A DNA stretch of 64,000 nt, taken from UBA1366 sp047602575 (GTDB lineage Bacteria > Bacillota > Clostridia > Oscillospirales > Ruminococcaceae). A program made the position numbers and the translations under genes. The number at the start of each line of letters is the position of its first letter. The first letter of the stretch is position 1. Below are positions 1-8,059 of this stretch, one piece after another. The stretch lies in contig JASGGY010000003.1 of NCBI GenBank assembly GCA_047602575.1, forward strand, positions 930,001 to 994,000, read 5' to 3'. Below the pieces are notes generated by a model. It had not been told where the DNA came from. It did no database searches and worked only from the letters and a program-made list of their open reading frames with translations.

Positions 1-266
1 TTTGCATCGTTGAACCGGTCAAGCGTTCCCACCAAATAGCCGGTGATGCGTCGGATTCTCTGAAACTGCATCGGGGCAAAGCGGAAGCTTAAGTTTGCGC
101 TGTCGCCGTCTACCTCAATGTCCAGCCCCTCGATGAGCCGGTCGGCATACTGTTCCCGTCCGTAGGCGATGTAGTTGTTGATCTCCGCAAGATCCAGTTC
201 GCCGCCGGTAACGGTGACCGTAATCTTGTCAACGATAATGAGCTTCTGTGCCGTTGTGATGTTCAT
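1..266 (-). CDS. NrdD-like small protein, N-terminal part (runs off left edge)
   Basis: The reading frame starts at an ATG (264-266) and is open to the window edge, giving 88 residues without a stop. The visible end reads RRITGYLVGTLDRFNDA, which resembles the C-terminal glycyl-radical tail of anaerobic ribonucleoside-triphosphate reductase (R..GYL....R.N..K). Clostridia often carry short stand-alone proteins of this kind annotated as anaerobic ribonucleotide reductase. The large catalytic domain is absent, so it is unlikely to be a reductase alone. A strong promoter lies about 160 bases upstream. The family assignment rests on this short motif only. Confidence 0.5.
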   Translation of the reverse strand, partial: MNITTAQKLIIVDKITVTVTGGELDLAEINNYIAYGREQYADRLIEGLDIEVDGDSANLSFRFAPMQFQRIRRITGYLVGTLDRFNDA

Positions 267-427
267 TTGTTTTTCCCCGCTTTCTTTGCTCCGCGTGATG
301 CCCGCGCATATTTCTCGTGCGGCTTATGAAGATTGTCCGGATTGACCGGCAAATCCGCCGTTTCTGCGCTTGGCGCTGCTGCGTGAAGCCATACTTTGCA
401 GAATTCATAATTTGTGGCTGCTTGCTT

Positions 428-456
428 ATTATAGCACAAGATATTGTGGCTGTCAA
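428..456 (-). promoter_or_regulatory. SigA-type promoter for the NrdD-like gene
   Basis: Read on the minus strand this is TTGACA, a 17-base spacer, and TATAAT preceded by TGTGC: a full consensus. The start would be near 421, leaving an untranslated leader of about 150 bases with no riboswitch that I recognise. Confidence 0.75.
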
Positions 457-540
457 GCCTCCGCTTCCAAAAAACTGCACAAACCTTTGCCCATAATTTG
501 TGCGCTTCTTACAAATGCTTTTTACCGGAAAACAGGCAGA

Positions 541-574
541 AAAAAACACCCCGGCGTATCGCCGCGGTGTTTTT
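541..574 (-). terminator. Intrinsic terminator of ackA
   Basis: On the minus strand a GC-rich stem (ACACCGCGGCG / CGCCGGGGTGT) is followed by a run of seven T. It begins 11 bases after the ackA stop codon. Confidence 0.85.
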
Positions 575-584
575 GAACGATCCC

Positions 585-1787
585 TTACTTCTGGGAAACC
601 AGCGCCAGCGTGTCGCGGGCGATGAGAAGCTCCTCATTCGTCGGCACAACCCACACCTCGGCGCGGGAACGCGGGGAGGAGATTTTGGTCAGCTCGCCCT
701 TCGTCGTTTTGTTGACCGCGTCGTCGAGCATGATGCCGAAAAACTCCAGCCCCTCGCAGGAGGTAGCGCGGATGTCGGGTGCGTTTTCGCCGATGCCGCC
801 GGTGAAAATCACCGCATCCACACCGTTCATAACCGCGGTGTACTGACCGATGTATTTTTTAATCTGGTAGCAAAGCAGTTCGCCGACAAGCTGTGCGCGC
901 TCGTCGCCCTTGCTTGCTGCCTGGGACACGTCGCGGTTGTCGCTCGCGATGCCGGAAAGCCCGAGGAATCCGGCTTTTTTATTTAAATAGTCGGTCATCT
1001 GGTCGGAATTGAAGCCCAGCTTTTTCTGCACAAACGCAATCGCCGACGGGTCAACCGAGCCGGAGCGCGTTCCCATGATGACGCCGTCAAGGGGCGTGAA
1101 GCCCATGGAGGTGTCCACGGATCTTCCGCCGTCGATCGCCGTGATGGACGAGCCGTTTCCTAGGTGGCAGGAGATAATTTTCAGATCCTTGATGTTTTTG
1201 CCCATCGCTTCCGCCAGACGCGCGGAAACAAAGCGGTGGCTTGTGCCGTGGAAACCGTATTTACGCACGTGGAAGCGCTCGTAGCACTCATAAGGCAGCC
1301 CGAACATGAACGCCTTGCGCGGCATGGTCGCATGGAACGCCGTGTCGAACACAACCACCTGCGGCACGTTTACCGGAAGAACCTTTTTGCAGGCGCGCAG
1401 GGCAAGGGCGTGGGCGTGGTTGTGGACGGGGGCAAGCTCCGCAAGCTCGTCGATTTTGTCGATGACGGCGTCGTCCGCGATACAGGTCTTGTCAAACACC
1501 TCGGCGCCCTGAACGATGCGGTGACCGACGGCGGAAATCTCGCTCATGTTCGCAATCACAGCGGTTTCGCCCGTGGTCAGCACCTCGACCAGCTTCTCAA
1601 AGGCTTCGGTGTGCGTGGGGAACGAACAGTCCGCGTCGTATGTACGCCCGTCAAAGGTTTTGTGTGAAATGTGTCCGTCGATGCCGATCCGGTCACAGTT
1701 TCCCTTCGCGATCACCTGCTCGTTTTCCATATTCAGCAGCTGATACTTCAGCGAGGAGCTGCCCGCATTGACAACCAGAATTTTCAT
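585..1787 (-). CDS. ackA: Acetate kinase
   Basis: Converts acetyl phosphate and ADP to acetate and ATP, the energy-yielding last step of acetate fermentation in the cytoplasm. The 400-residue protein has the usual length. NAGSSSLK (7-14), FDTAFH (147-152, with the catalytic Asp148), GFHGTSH (178-184) and HLGNGSS (208-214) are the family landmarks. The start at 1787 is chosen because AAAGGA lies about 10 bases before it; a further ATG nine bases upstream would sit on top of that ribosome site. No phosphotransacetylase gene adjoins it, so pta must lie elsewhere. The gene has its own promoter and terminator. Confidence 0.97.
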   Translation of the reverse strand: MKILVVNAGSSSLKYQLLNMENEQVIAKGNCDRIGIDGHISHKTFDGRTYDADCSFPTHTEAFEKLVEVLTTGETAVIANMSEISAVGHRIVQGAEVFDKTCIADDAVIDKIDELAELAPVHNHAHALALRACKKVLPVNVPQVVVFDTAFHATMPRKAFMFGLPYECYERFHVRKYGFHGTSHRFVSARLAEAMGKNIKDLKIISCHLGNGSSITAIDGGRSVDTSMGFTPLDGVIMGTRSGSVDPSAIAFVQKKLGFNSDQMTDYLNKKAGFLGLSGIASDNRDVSQAASKGDERAQLVGELLCYQIKKYIGQYTAVMNGVDAVIFTGGIGENAPDIRATSCEGLEFFGIMLDDAVNKTTKGELTKISSPRSRAEVWVVPTNEELLIARDTLALVSQK

Positions 1788-1882
1788 TTTTTTCATCCTT
1801 TCGTATATCCGCCACGCTGTTTGTGCCAAAATACACACAGCCGGAAAGCAATCTTCCCAGCCGGTTTTCTTTTCATAACAGC

Positions 1883-1911
1883 TTGACATTCATCACATTA
1901 TTCTATATTAT
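1883..1911 (+). promoter_or_regulatory. Promoter reading toward tmcAL
   Basis: TTGACA (1883-1888), a 17-base spacer and TATTAT (1906-1911). Its -10 box overlaps that of the opposite ackA promoter. The predicted leader to the tmcAL start is about 140 bases. Confidence 0.5.
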
Positions 1912-1933
1912 AACATTAGGGTTTAAATTTCAA
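1905..1933 (-). promoter_or_regulatory. ackA promoter
   Basis: On the minus strand TTGAAA (1933-1928), a 17-base spacer and TAATAT (1910-1905). It lies about 120 bases upstream of the ackA start and shares its -10 region with the plus-strand promoter. Confidence 0.6.
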
Positions 1934-2057
1934 GGCTTTCCGAAAAATTTTTCATTTTATACAACTTAGGAACAAATCGTTTGTGACTTTTCGTGAATAA
2001 AATGAAAATTTCCGCAGTCGGATTTGTATCATAATTCACCGCGAAAGGATGAACACC

Positions 2058-3235
2058 ATGAAAATCGCCGGTATCATCGCCGAATACAATCCCTTTCACC
2101 GCGGTCACCAGTACCACATCGACCAGACGCGTGCAGCCGGTGCGACACACATCGTCGCCGTCATGAGCGGAAATGTCGTCCAGCGCGGGGAAACGGCGCT
2201 GCTCGACAAGCATTACCGCGCGCGCAAGGCGGTGGAAAACGGTGCGGATCTTGTCATCGAGCTGCCGTGCCCGTTTTCGTGCGCGTCGGCGGAGGTGTTT
2301 GCGCTTGCAGCAGTGCAGATTCTCAACGCGCTGGGTGCGGGAACGGTGGAGCAGCTCTCGTTCGGCGCGGAAACCGCCGACATCGAAACACTGGAAAACG
2401 CGGCGCGCGCGGCTTCCGCGCTCAGGGACAGTGAGATGGTGCGCAATTTTCTCACCGCCGGGAATTCCTATCCCGCGGCGCTTTCTAAAACCGTGGCGAT
2501 TGCTTACAGCGAGCGGCTGGCAGAGGTGTTTCTTTCGCCGAACAACACGCTGGCGATTGAATACATCAAAGCGCTTGAGGCGACGGATTCGCACATGGTT
2601 CCTCACGCTGTAGCGCGGGCGGGTGCGCGGCATGACGCAGAGCAGCCGCAGGACGGCTTCGCGTCGGCTTCGGCGGTACGGGCGCTGGTGCGCGCGGGAG
2701 AAAGTGCCGATGCGTGGCTGCCGTACTCCCTTTCGGACTACGCGGGCGCATACGGCGACTTCCGGAAGCTTGACAAGGTGATTCTGTGGAAGCTTGTTTC
2801 CATGACGCGCGAGGCGCTTGCCGCCGTGCCGGACTGCCCGCGCGAGCTTGCCGACCGGCTTTACGACGCGGTGCAGCGCGACTTTCCGCCCACCGCGGCG
2901 GCGCTTGCCGAAAGCTGCAAGTCCAAGAACATCACCCTTGCCCGCATCCGGCGCGTGATGCTGTTTGCGGTTCTGGGCATAAAAAGGAGGACTTTTGCTT
3001 GCCCCCCCATCGCCGCGTGCTGGCGTTCAACCAGCGCGGGCGTGAAATCTTATCGCTTGCAAAGAAAAACAACGCCGCATTGATTTCCGCTTCTCTGAAA
3101 GAGCTTTCCGACGCGTCGCCGGAAAACGCACGTCTTGCGCAGCTGGATGTTCTTTCCGCGCGGCTGTTCGAGCTTTCCGCTTCCCCCGCCCCGCACGAAT
3201 TCACCCGGCAGGTGCGGCTTGTGCTGCCCTTTTAA
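2058..3235 (+). CDS. tmcAL: tRNA(Met) cytidine acetate ligase, frameshifted near the end
   Basis: TmcAL (formerly YlbM) uses acetate and ATP to make N4-acetylcytidine at the wobble base of elongator tRNA-Met. The nucleotidyltransferase fold shows at GIIAEYNPFHRGH (HxGH at 14-17) and the VMSGNVVQRG motif. The frame from 2058 is normal to LGIK at about 2984. The remainder of the family (KEDF, PPHRRVLAFN, QVRLVLPF) continues in the -1 frame to the stop at 3233-3235. The shift falls on AAAAA (2981-2985), right before GGAGG; one missing A, or a -1 slip on A-AAA, would restore a product of about 392 residues. The start at 2058 is set by AAAGGATG. The 3' end overlaps the convergent gene by four bases. 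Whether this is mutation, sequencing error or recoding is open. Confidence 0.85.
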
Positions 3236-4404
3236 GGATTCGGATTTAGGGGAGCGGAAGGCAGGGGCTTTGCGGTGTCGCGCAGGACAAGGGCGGCGGT
3301 GACGATTGCGGCGAGAATGCCGAGGGCGAGAAGTTTCAGGTCAACAAAGTCCTCTCCGAGCAGGAAGTACATATATCCTTCAAACGAGCAGAACTGCACC
3401 ACGGCAAGCACCCACGCACGTTTGGCATACAGTGCGGCAAACAGTACGGCGATGATGTCTGCGGGATAATAATACCGCTCGTGCATATAGGGCAGCAGAA
3501 ACGGTATCAGCAGCGCGAAAAACAACGCCAGCGCGGTCAGCGTTTTTGCGTTGTATACCAAAGGCTTTCCCCAGAAATAATACAGCGCCGCGAGTGTAAC
3601 CGCACCCGCAAGGAACACGCCGCCCGATCCGAGCATCACATTCTGCGAATCCGCAACGAGCGCCCAGATGTTGGCGATGTGCATATTCAGATGGGCATAG
3701 CCGTTTGCCTGGTTGACATAAACCATCAGCATACGCACGAAATTTCCGCCCGCAAGCACGGCGGGAACAAGCGAGAGAATATACATTGCCGGTATCATCA
3801 CCGCCGCGAAAAGCTTCTCAATCCAGCGACGTTTTTCTTTCAGCAAGAACAGCGCAAACAGCGGAAACAGGAAAATCGCCTGCAGCTTAAACGAAAAGGC
3901 GATGCCGAAAAAGATGCCCGCGTTGAGCGATCCGCTTCTTCCTGCGCGGATGAGCTGATACAAGCCCAGCAGCAGGAACAGCGTATAAATGCTGTCGCAC
4001 TGCGCCCATGCCGCTGAATTGAGGATCGCCGTCGGCAGCAGGAACACCGCGGCGGCACCCAGAAAGCAGCGGTTCTTCTGCGCGCCTGCTTTATAAAGAA
4101 TGCAAAATGCCGTCACCGCGCATCCGATGTCAAACAGCACCGAAACCATCTTCAGTGCAAACAGGGACTTCAGCGGCAGATAGGTCAGCGCCGCAAGGAT
4201 ATAATAATACATCGGGGAATAATCGCCGATGTCGTCGCCCACCGCGGCAAATCCGCCGTTTGTTTCAAAGTGCTCCACCCAGTGCTGGAGAAACGCGGTA
4301 TAATCCCCCGAAATCATCGGGAACAAGTAGAAGCGCGCAATCAGACCGAGCGCCAGCATCACGCCGGCAAAAATGAAATCAACGATTGTCAGTTTTGTTT
4401 TCAT
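3232..4404 (-). CDS. GT-C type membrane glycosyltransferase
   Basis: A 390-residue protein with about nine or ten hydrophobic segments. Landmarks of lipid-linked-sugar GT-C transferases are visible: an acidic loop after the first membrane segment (SGDYTAFLQHW), a second loop with NSAAWAQCDSIY, and MHERYYYP near the end. Such enzymes transfer mannose or a similar sugar from a polyprenyl phosphate donor outside the membrane. Donor and acceptor cannot be told from sequence. GGAGG lies just before the ATG. It converges on tmcAL with a four-base overlap and diverges from the VanZ gene, so context gives no pathway. Confidence 0.75.
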   Translation of the reverse strand: MKTKLTIVDFIFAGVMLALGLIARFYLFPMISGDYTAFLQHWVEHFETNGGFAAVGDDIGDYSPMYYYILAALTYLPLKSLFALKMVSVLFDIGCAVTAFCILYKAGAQKNRCFLGAAAVFLLPTAILNSAAWAQCDSIYTLFLLLGLYQLIRAGRSGSLNAGIFFGIAFSFKLQAIFLFPLFALFLLKEKRRWIEKLFAAVMIPAMYILSLVPAVLAGGNFVRMLMVYVNQANGYAHLNMHIANIWALVADSQNVMLGSGGVFLAGAVTLAALYYFWGKPLVYNAKTLTALALFFALLIPFLLPYMHERYYYPADIIAVLFAALYAKRAWVLAVVQFCSFEGYMYFLLGEDFVDLKLLALGILAAIVTAALVLRDTAKPLPSAPLNPNP

Positions 4405-4486
4405 AAGTCCTCCGTCACAGATATGGATTTCAGAAGCAGCATCATTTTACCAATCAACACAAAAATACGCAACAGGAGTGATCCCA

Positions 4487-4996
4487 TTGAACCATCAGAA
4501 AAAACGCACCACTGCGGAGCTTGTGCTCGCCCTGCTCACGCTGCTCTGGTGTACGATCATCTTTCTCTTTTCGGCGGCGACAGGAACAGAGTCCGAGGGT
4601 GTCAGCGGTGATGCCGCACAGACGACGCTCGAAACGGTGTTTGACGACTTTCACCAATACCCCCAGCCCCAGCGCGAAAGCATGATCGCGCAGCTTGACC
4701 ACATTCTGCGTAAATGCTCGCATTTTCTGGAATACATGGTGCTGGGTGTGCTTGCGGCACTGACCCTGCGCCGGCAGAAGGGATTGTTCCGGTTTGCTGC
4801 GGCGACGGCGTTTTGCTTTGTTTACGCCGCGTCGGACGAATTTCACCAGCATTTCAGCAACGGCAGAAGCCCGTCCGTCACCGATGTCGGCATCGACACC
4901 GGCGGCGCGCTGACCGGAATCTGCGCGGTTGTGCTGGTTTCGGCGCTGGTGAAACTTGCGCGCAAGCCAAAGGTTGGAAAATCAGAAGCGTTTTAA
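4487..4996 (+). CDS. VanZ-like membrane protein
   Basis: A 169-residue protein with four predicted membrane segments and the VanZ core HFLEYMVLGVL ... YAASDEFHQHF ... GRSPSVTDVGIDTGGALTG. VanZ proteins give low-level teicoplanin resistance in enterococci; the role of chromosomal homologues is unclear. The start is TTG at 4487, chosen because CAGGAGTG lies seven bases upstream and the family alignment begins there. The stop overlaps the stop of the convergent HD gene by four bases. Confidence 0.85.
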   Translation: MNHQKKRTTAELVLALLTLLWCTIIFLFSAATGTESEGVSGDAAQTTLETVFDDFHQYPQPQRESMIAQLDHILRKCSHFLEYMVLGVLAALTLRRQKGLFRFAAATAFCFVYAASDEFHQHFSNGRSPSVTDVGIDTGGALTGICAVVLVSALVKLARKPKVGKSEAF

Positions 4997-5580
4997 GCCT
5001 GTTCGTCGAGCGTCTTGCTGTAGGCGGGGAGGAATTCCCGCAGGAAGTCCTCGACCTCGGGCAGCTGCATGGCTTTGACCGCGCGCAGGGTCGCTTCCTC
5101 CGCGCGCAAGAAGTCGGTGTTCCCGGCGGCGCGCTCCTCCACGCATTTCACGAGTGCGGAAAGCTTGTCGGCGGCTTTGACAAAAATGTGCGCCTGCTCG
5201 TCCTCCGGCGCGTGGGCAAACAGCGGGCGATACGCGTCCGCGATGTCGGCGGGCAGCATCGAAAGAAGCTGCTCGCGCGCGTTTTCTTCCACGAGCGCAT
5301 ACGCGGATTTGATCTCGGCGTTGTAATACTTCACCGGTGTGGGCAGATCCCCCGTCAGGATTTCGGTCGCGTCATGATAAACCGCCAGCAACGCACACCG
5401 CTCCGGGCTGACGCTGCCGCCGTAGCGCGTGTTGTGTAAAACCGCGAGCAGGTGTGCAAGCATCGCGGTGTCAAGGCTGTGTTCGCTGACGTTCTCCGTT
5501 GCCGCGTTGCGCATCAGCCCCCAGCGAGCGATGTATTTCATCCGCGACATGAGCGCAAAAAAGCTGTGGTTTTCTTCCAT
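4993..5580 (-). CDS. HD-domain 5'-deoxynucleotidase (YfbR-like)
   Basis: A 195-residue HD-fold phosphohydrolase. The sequence shows the metal-binding set of the YfbR family: EHSLDTAMLAH (first His), YHDATEILTGDLPTPVK (HD pair and the DLPTP motif), and KAADKLSALVKC. YfbR removes phosphate from deoxynucleoside 5'-monophosphates, which fits dNTP balance. The ATG at 5580 has AGAGAG upstream; a GTG 24 bases further up is possible. A terminator hairpin ends only 25 bases upstream of the start, so transcripts entering from the OadG gene are probably cut or attenuated there. Confidence 0.85.
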   Translation of the reverse strand: MEENHSFFALMSRMKYIARWGLMRNAATENVSEHSLDTAMLAHLLAVLHNTRYGGSVSPERCALLAVYHDATEILTGDLPTPVKYYNAEIKSAYALVEENAREQLLSMLPADIADAYRPLFAHAPEDEQAHIFVKAADKLSALVKCVEERAAGNTDFLRAEEATLRAVKAMQLPEVEDFLREFLPAYSKTLDEQA

Positions 5581-5605
5581 GCGATTCTCTCTTTTCTTTT
5601 TCACA

Positions 5606-5635
5606 AAAACAAAAACGGACAGGCTTTCCCCGTCC
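5606..5635 (-). terminator. Terminator between OadG-like gene and yfbR
   Basis: On the minus strand CGGACGGGG / CCTGTCCG forms a stem with an AAAG loop, followed by TTTTTGTTTTTG. It ends 25 bases before the nucleotidase start, so it could also act as an attenuator for that gene. Confidence 0.7.
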
Positions 5636-5638
5636 GGT

Positions 5639-5850
5639 CAGACTGTAGATAAACCCTAGTCAGAGGGTTTCACCCGTGCTGCCGCGCACGGCAGCATTGA
5701 CACACTCCCACCAAAGGGTACAAGTACCCTTTGGAAACCCATTGTTTTATGAATTGTACATTGCTTTTCTTAGCTAATTTGTGTTTTAGCTATGGCTTTG
5801 TTATTTCATTGGGGTGCTCGCAAAATGAGCCTATACTTTTATCTTTAGTG
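5639..5850 (+). repeat. Dispersed hairpin element, copy 1
   Basis: This copy carries the hairpin TGCTGCCG-CGCA-CGGCAGCA (5677-5696), the perfect palindrome CCAAAGGGTAC / GTACCCTTTGG (5711-5734), then GAAACCCATTGTTTT and an AT-rich tail of about 100 bases ending in GCTCGCAAAATGAGC. The tail matches copies at 10763-10982 and 30120-30253 almost along its length. It fills the gap between the nucleotidase and the OadG-like gene and is the one copy not placed after a stop codon in sense orientation. Confidence 0.85.
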
Positions 5851-5936
5851 TGAACAGACAAGCTTCCCCATCCGTTTTCATGAGCAATTCCGTACGTCAA
5901 GCCAAAGGCGTGCATTGGCAGCATTGCCCTTCGATG

Positions 5937-6317
5937 CTAGAACGGTCTTGTGTTCTCCGCAAGTCCCTGTGCCGCCCAGACGGGACGCTGCTCACGCGAA
6001 CGGCGGATGCCCTTGATGGTGACGGTCTTGCCGCTTTCTGCTTCATAAGCCAGGATGGCGGCGGTGATGGCGGCGACGGTTTCCTCGTCAATGCCGTTGG
6101 AAACAGGGAACGGGAATGCGGATGAACCGCCTGCCGGTGTGGGCTTCGGTGCGTTCAGAATGCCGAGAATCTTCCCCGTGCGTGCAAAAAACGCGATACA
6201 GAGGATGAGAATGACAAACACCGCGCCCAGTGCCGCGATGACCAGCATGGTGAGGTTGTCCGCAGAAATGTTCAGGTTCGCAGCAAGTGTGCTGACAAGG
6301 GTGGAAGTTGTTGGCAT
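5937..6317 (-). CDS. OadG-like sodium pump decarboxylase gamma subunit, isolated
   Basis: A 126-residue protein with one membrane segment at about 22-45, a Pro/Gly/Ala linker, and a soluble tail reading DEETVAAITAAILAYEA ... IKGIRRSR ... WAAQGLAE. This tail is typical of the OadG/MmdD family, the small subunit that assembles biotin-dependent Na+-pumping decarboxylases. No alpha, beta or biotin carrier gene adjoins it, so the partner complex must be encoded elsewhere or the protein has another role. TTGGAG precedes the ATG and a strong promoter lies about 65 bases upstream. Confidence 0.6.
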   Translation of the reverse strand: MPTTSTLVSTLAANLNISADNLTMLVIAALGAVFVILILCIAFFARTGKILGILNAPKPTPAGGSSAFPFPVSNGIDEETVAAITAAILAYEAESGKTVTIKGIRRSREQRPVWAAQGLAENTRPF

Positions 6318-6379
6318 AACAATGCTCCAATCCGCCGGAATCCGGCTGGTATCGTGATAGAAATTGCGATATTAAATTT

Positions 6380-6408
6380 ATTATAACCGATAACGGACGT
6401 GTTTGCAA
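6380..6408 (-). promoter_or_regulatory. Promoter of the OadG-like gene
   Basis: On the minus strand TTGCAA (6408-6403), a 17-base spacer and TATAAT (6385-6380). Confidence 0.7.
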
Positions 6409-6478
6409 GAGGTTTTTTAGATATTTTTCCGAAAAGGTTTGCGTGATGAAAACGAAACAAAACAGAAATATCTCCCCC

Positions 6479-6506
6479 TTGAAATTCCGCCGCGCTGTGT
6501 TATAAT
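6479..6506 (+). promoter_or_regulatory. Promoter of the GH113-like gene
   Basis: TTGAAA (6479-6484), a 16-base spacer and TATAAT (6501-6506), 50 bases before the ATG. Confidence 0.6.
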
Positions 6507-6556
6507 GGATAAGAATCTATCAGGGCGTCCGCGGGCGTTCCGGAAACGGGGTAAGA

Positions 6557-7519
6557 ATGGACAGGCTTTTCTGCAAGGGCTATACATGGGGCTGGTGCGC
6601 GAAAAAGGGGGAATTCCAGTCACAGGACGGCATTTTCTCGATGGAGCGTCTGCACAGCAACGGCACGGACTGGATCTGCATCGCAGTCAACGCATATCAG
6701 GAAACCTTTTCCTCCACGCGGATTTTCCCGCTCTTCGGCATCACGCAGAGCGACGAGGACGTGGTGTTCGCAATCCAAAAAGCAAAAAATCTCGGCATGA
6801 AGGTTTGCTTAAAGCCGATTGTCAACTGCCTTGACCGCGCGTGGCGGGCGCGGATCGATTTCCCTGGCGAGAACCCCGAATACTGGGTATCGTGGTTCAA
6901 GTCGTACACGAACTTCATGCTCCACTACGCGGAAATCGCCGAAAAAACCGGCTGCGAAATGCTCTGCACAGGCTGCGAAATGGCAGGCATGGACGCGCAG
7001 GACGCACACTGCCGCCGCTACATCGCACAGGTGCGCAAGGTCTACTCCGGCATCCTCATGCACAACGTCAACCACGGCGACGAGCTGCGCTTCAACTGGC
7101 TCGATGCGGTGGATGTGGTCGGCATTTCAGCCTACTACCGCGTTTCAACACCCGACGACCACAGTCCGGAACAAATGAAAAAGGTCTGGGCAGAAAAAAA
7201 GCAGGTGCTGTTTCAAGCACACAAAAAATACGGCAAGCCCATCCTGTTCGCTGAAATCGGCGTGCGCAACGAGCAGGGCTGCACCGAATACCCGTGGGAC
7301 TTCCACAACCGCCCCGACAAGCCCATCGATGAACGCGAACAGGCAGACTTCTACAACTCCGCCATGCAAACCTTCTGGAACGAACCCTGGTTCTCCGGCT
7401 TCTTCTGGTGGGACTGGCGCGCCAAACTCCCCTCCCCCGAAAAAGCCCCCCTCGACCGCGACTTCGGCATCTATCTCAAACAAGCCGAAACCGTTTTGCG
7501 AGATTGGTATACAAAGTGA
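6557..7519 (+). CDS. GH113-like TIM-barrel glycoside hydrolase, intracellular
   Basis: A 320-residue single-domain protein without signal peptide or membrane segment. The start KGYTWGWCAKKGEF, the acid/base candidate Glu141 (CTGCEMAG) and the nucleophile candidate Glu233 (LFAEIGVR), followed by FFWWDWRAK, match the layout of GH113 beta-mannanase-like enzymes, whose usual length is also about 310-330. The substrate may be a short manno-oligosaccharide imported into the cell, but that is inference. It is a single-gene unit with its own promoter and a hairpin element straight after the stop. Confidence 0.75.
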   Translation: MDRLFCKGYTWGWCAKKGEFQSQDGIFSMERLHSNGTDWICIAVNAYQETFSSTRIFPLFGITQSDEDVVFAIQKAKNLGMKVCLKPIVNCLDRAWRARIDFPGENPEYWVSWFKSYTNFMLHYAEIAEKTGCEMLCTGCEMAGMDAQDAHCRRYIAQVRKVYSGILMHNVNHGDELRFNWLDAVDVVGISAYYRVSTPDDHSPEQMKKVWAEKKQVLFQAHKKYGKPILFAEIGVRNEQGCTEYPWDFHNRPDKPIDEREQADFYNSAMQTFWNEPWFSGFFWWDWRAKLPSPEKAPLDRDFGIYLKQAETVLRDWYTK

Positions 7520-7527
7520 CCTTTATG

Positions 7528-7640
7528 CAGGGGTGTTGCCCCTGTACCCCACAAAAGGGGGCGCTGCCCCCTCTTGACTCCCTCGCCAAAGGGTCAATTG
7601 ACCCTTTGGAAACCCGTTGTTGTGTGGGGGAGTGAGCTGT
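7528..7640 (+). repeat. Dispersed hairpin element, copy 2
   Basis: Three hairpins in series: AGGGGTGTTGCCCCT, AGGGGGCGCTGCCCCCT (7556-7572) and the palindrome CCAAAGGGTCAA / TTGACCCTTTGG (7586-7609), then GAAACCCGTTGTTG. It begins right after the GH113-like stop codon and faces copy 3. Confidence 0.85.
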
Positions 7641-7700
7641 GCGCGACGGGATGGTGGGGCGTTAATGCTTTGTGATGCTCAACGGTTTTAGGTTGTGAAA

Positions 7701-7738
7701 AAAAGCACATTTGCGAGAGTATCGTAAATGTGCTTTTT
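7701..7738. terminator. Bidirectional terminator-like hairpin
   Basis: AAAAGCACATTTGCGA and TCGTAAATGTGCTTTT form a long stem, one base off perfect, with A and T runs on both sides, so it can work on either strand. It lies between two convergent genes. Confidence 0.6.
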
Positions 7739-7792
7739 CCTATTCAATCAATTTACATACTATAATTTTATTTCCATCCATCAGTAACATAC

Positions 7793-7826
7793 AAGCCCAT
7801 TTGCGGAGCATTCCGCAAATGGGCTT
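7793..7826. repeat. Perfect inverted repeat between convergent genes
   Basis: AAGCCCATTTGCGGA and TCCGCAAATGGGCTT are exact complements around a four-base loop. T runs are short, so termination is uncertain. Nothing else was seen between this hairpin and copy 3 of the dispersed element. Confidence 0.6.
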
Positions 7827-7909
7827 TAAATAGTTGCGATCAAATCAACACGTAAGAAAACGCTACAAACTCCCCCACCCCACAAACTAAAACCCAATGA
7901 GCACCACAA

Positions 7910-8056
7910 ATCACTATCGCGCTCACAAATCAGTTGAAAAGCAGACATCCAAATGCGCGACAATGGGTTTCCAAAGGGTACTTGTACCCTTTGGCGAGGG
8001 AGTCAAGAGGGGGCAGCGCCCCCTTTTGTCAGGGGTCTGGGGGTGAAACCCCCAGT
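7910..8056 (-). repeat. Dispersed hairpin element, copy 3
   Basis: Minus-strand orientation. Hairpins: CTGGGGGT / ACCCCCAG (8037-8055), AGGGGGCGCTGCCCCCT (8008-8024) and CCAAAGGGTAC / GTACCCTTTGG (7971-7994), then GAAACCCATTG. It starts four bases after the aminotransferase stop and faces copy 2. Confidence 0.85.
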
Positions 8057-8059
8057 AGG

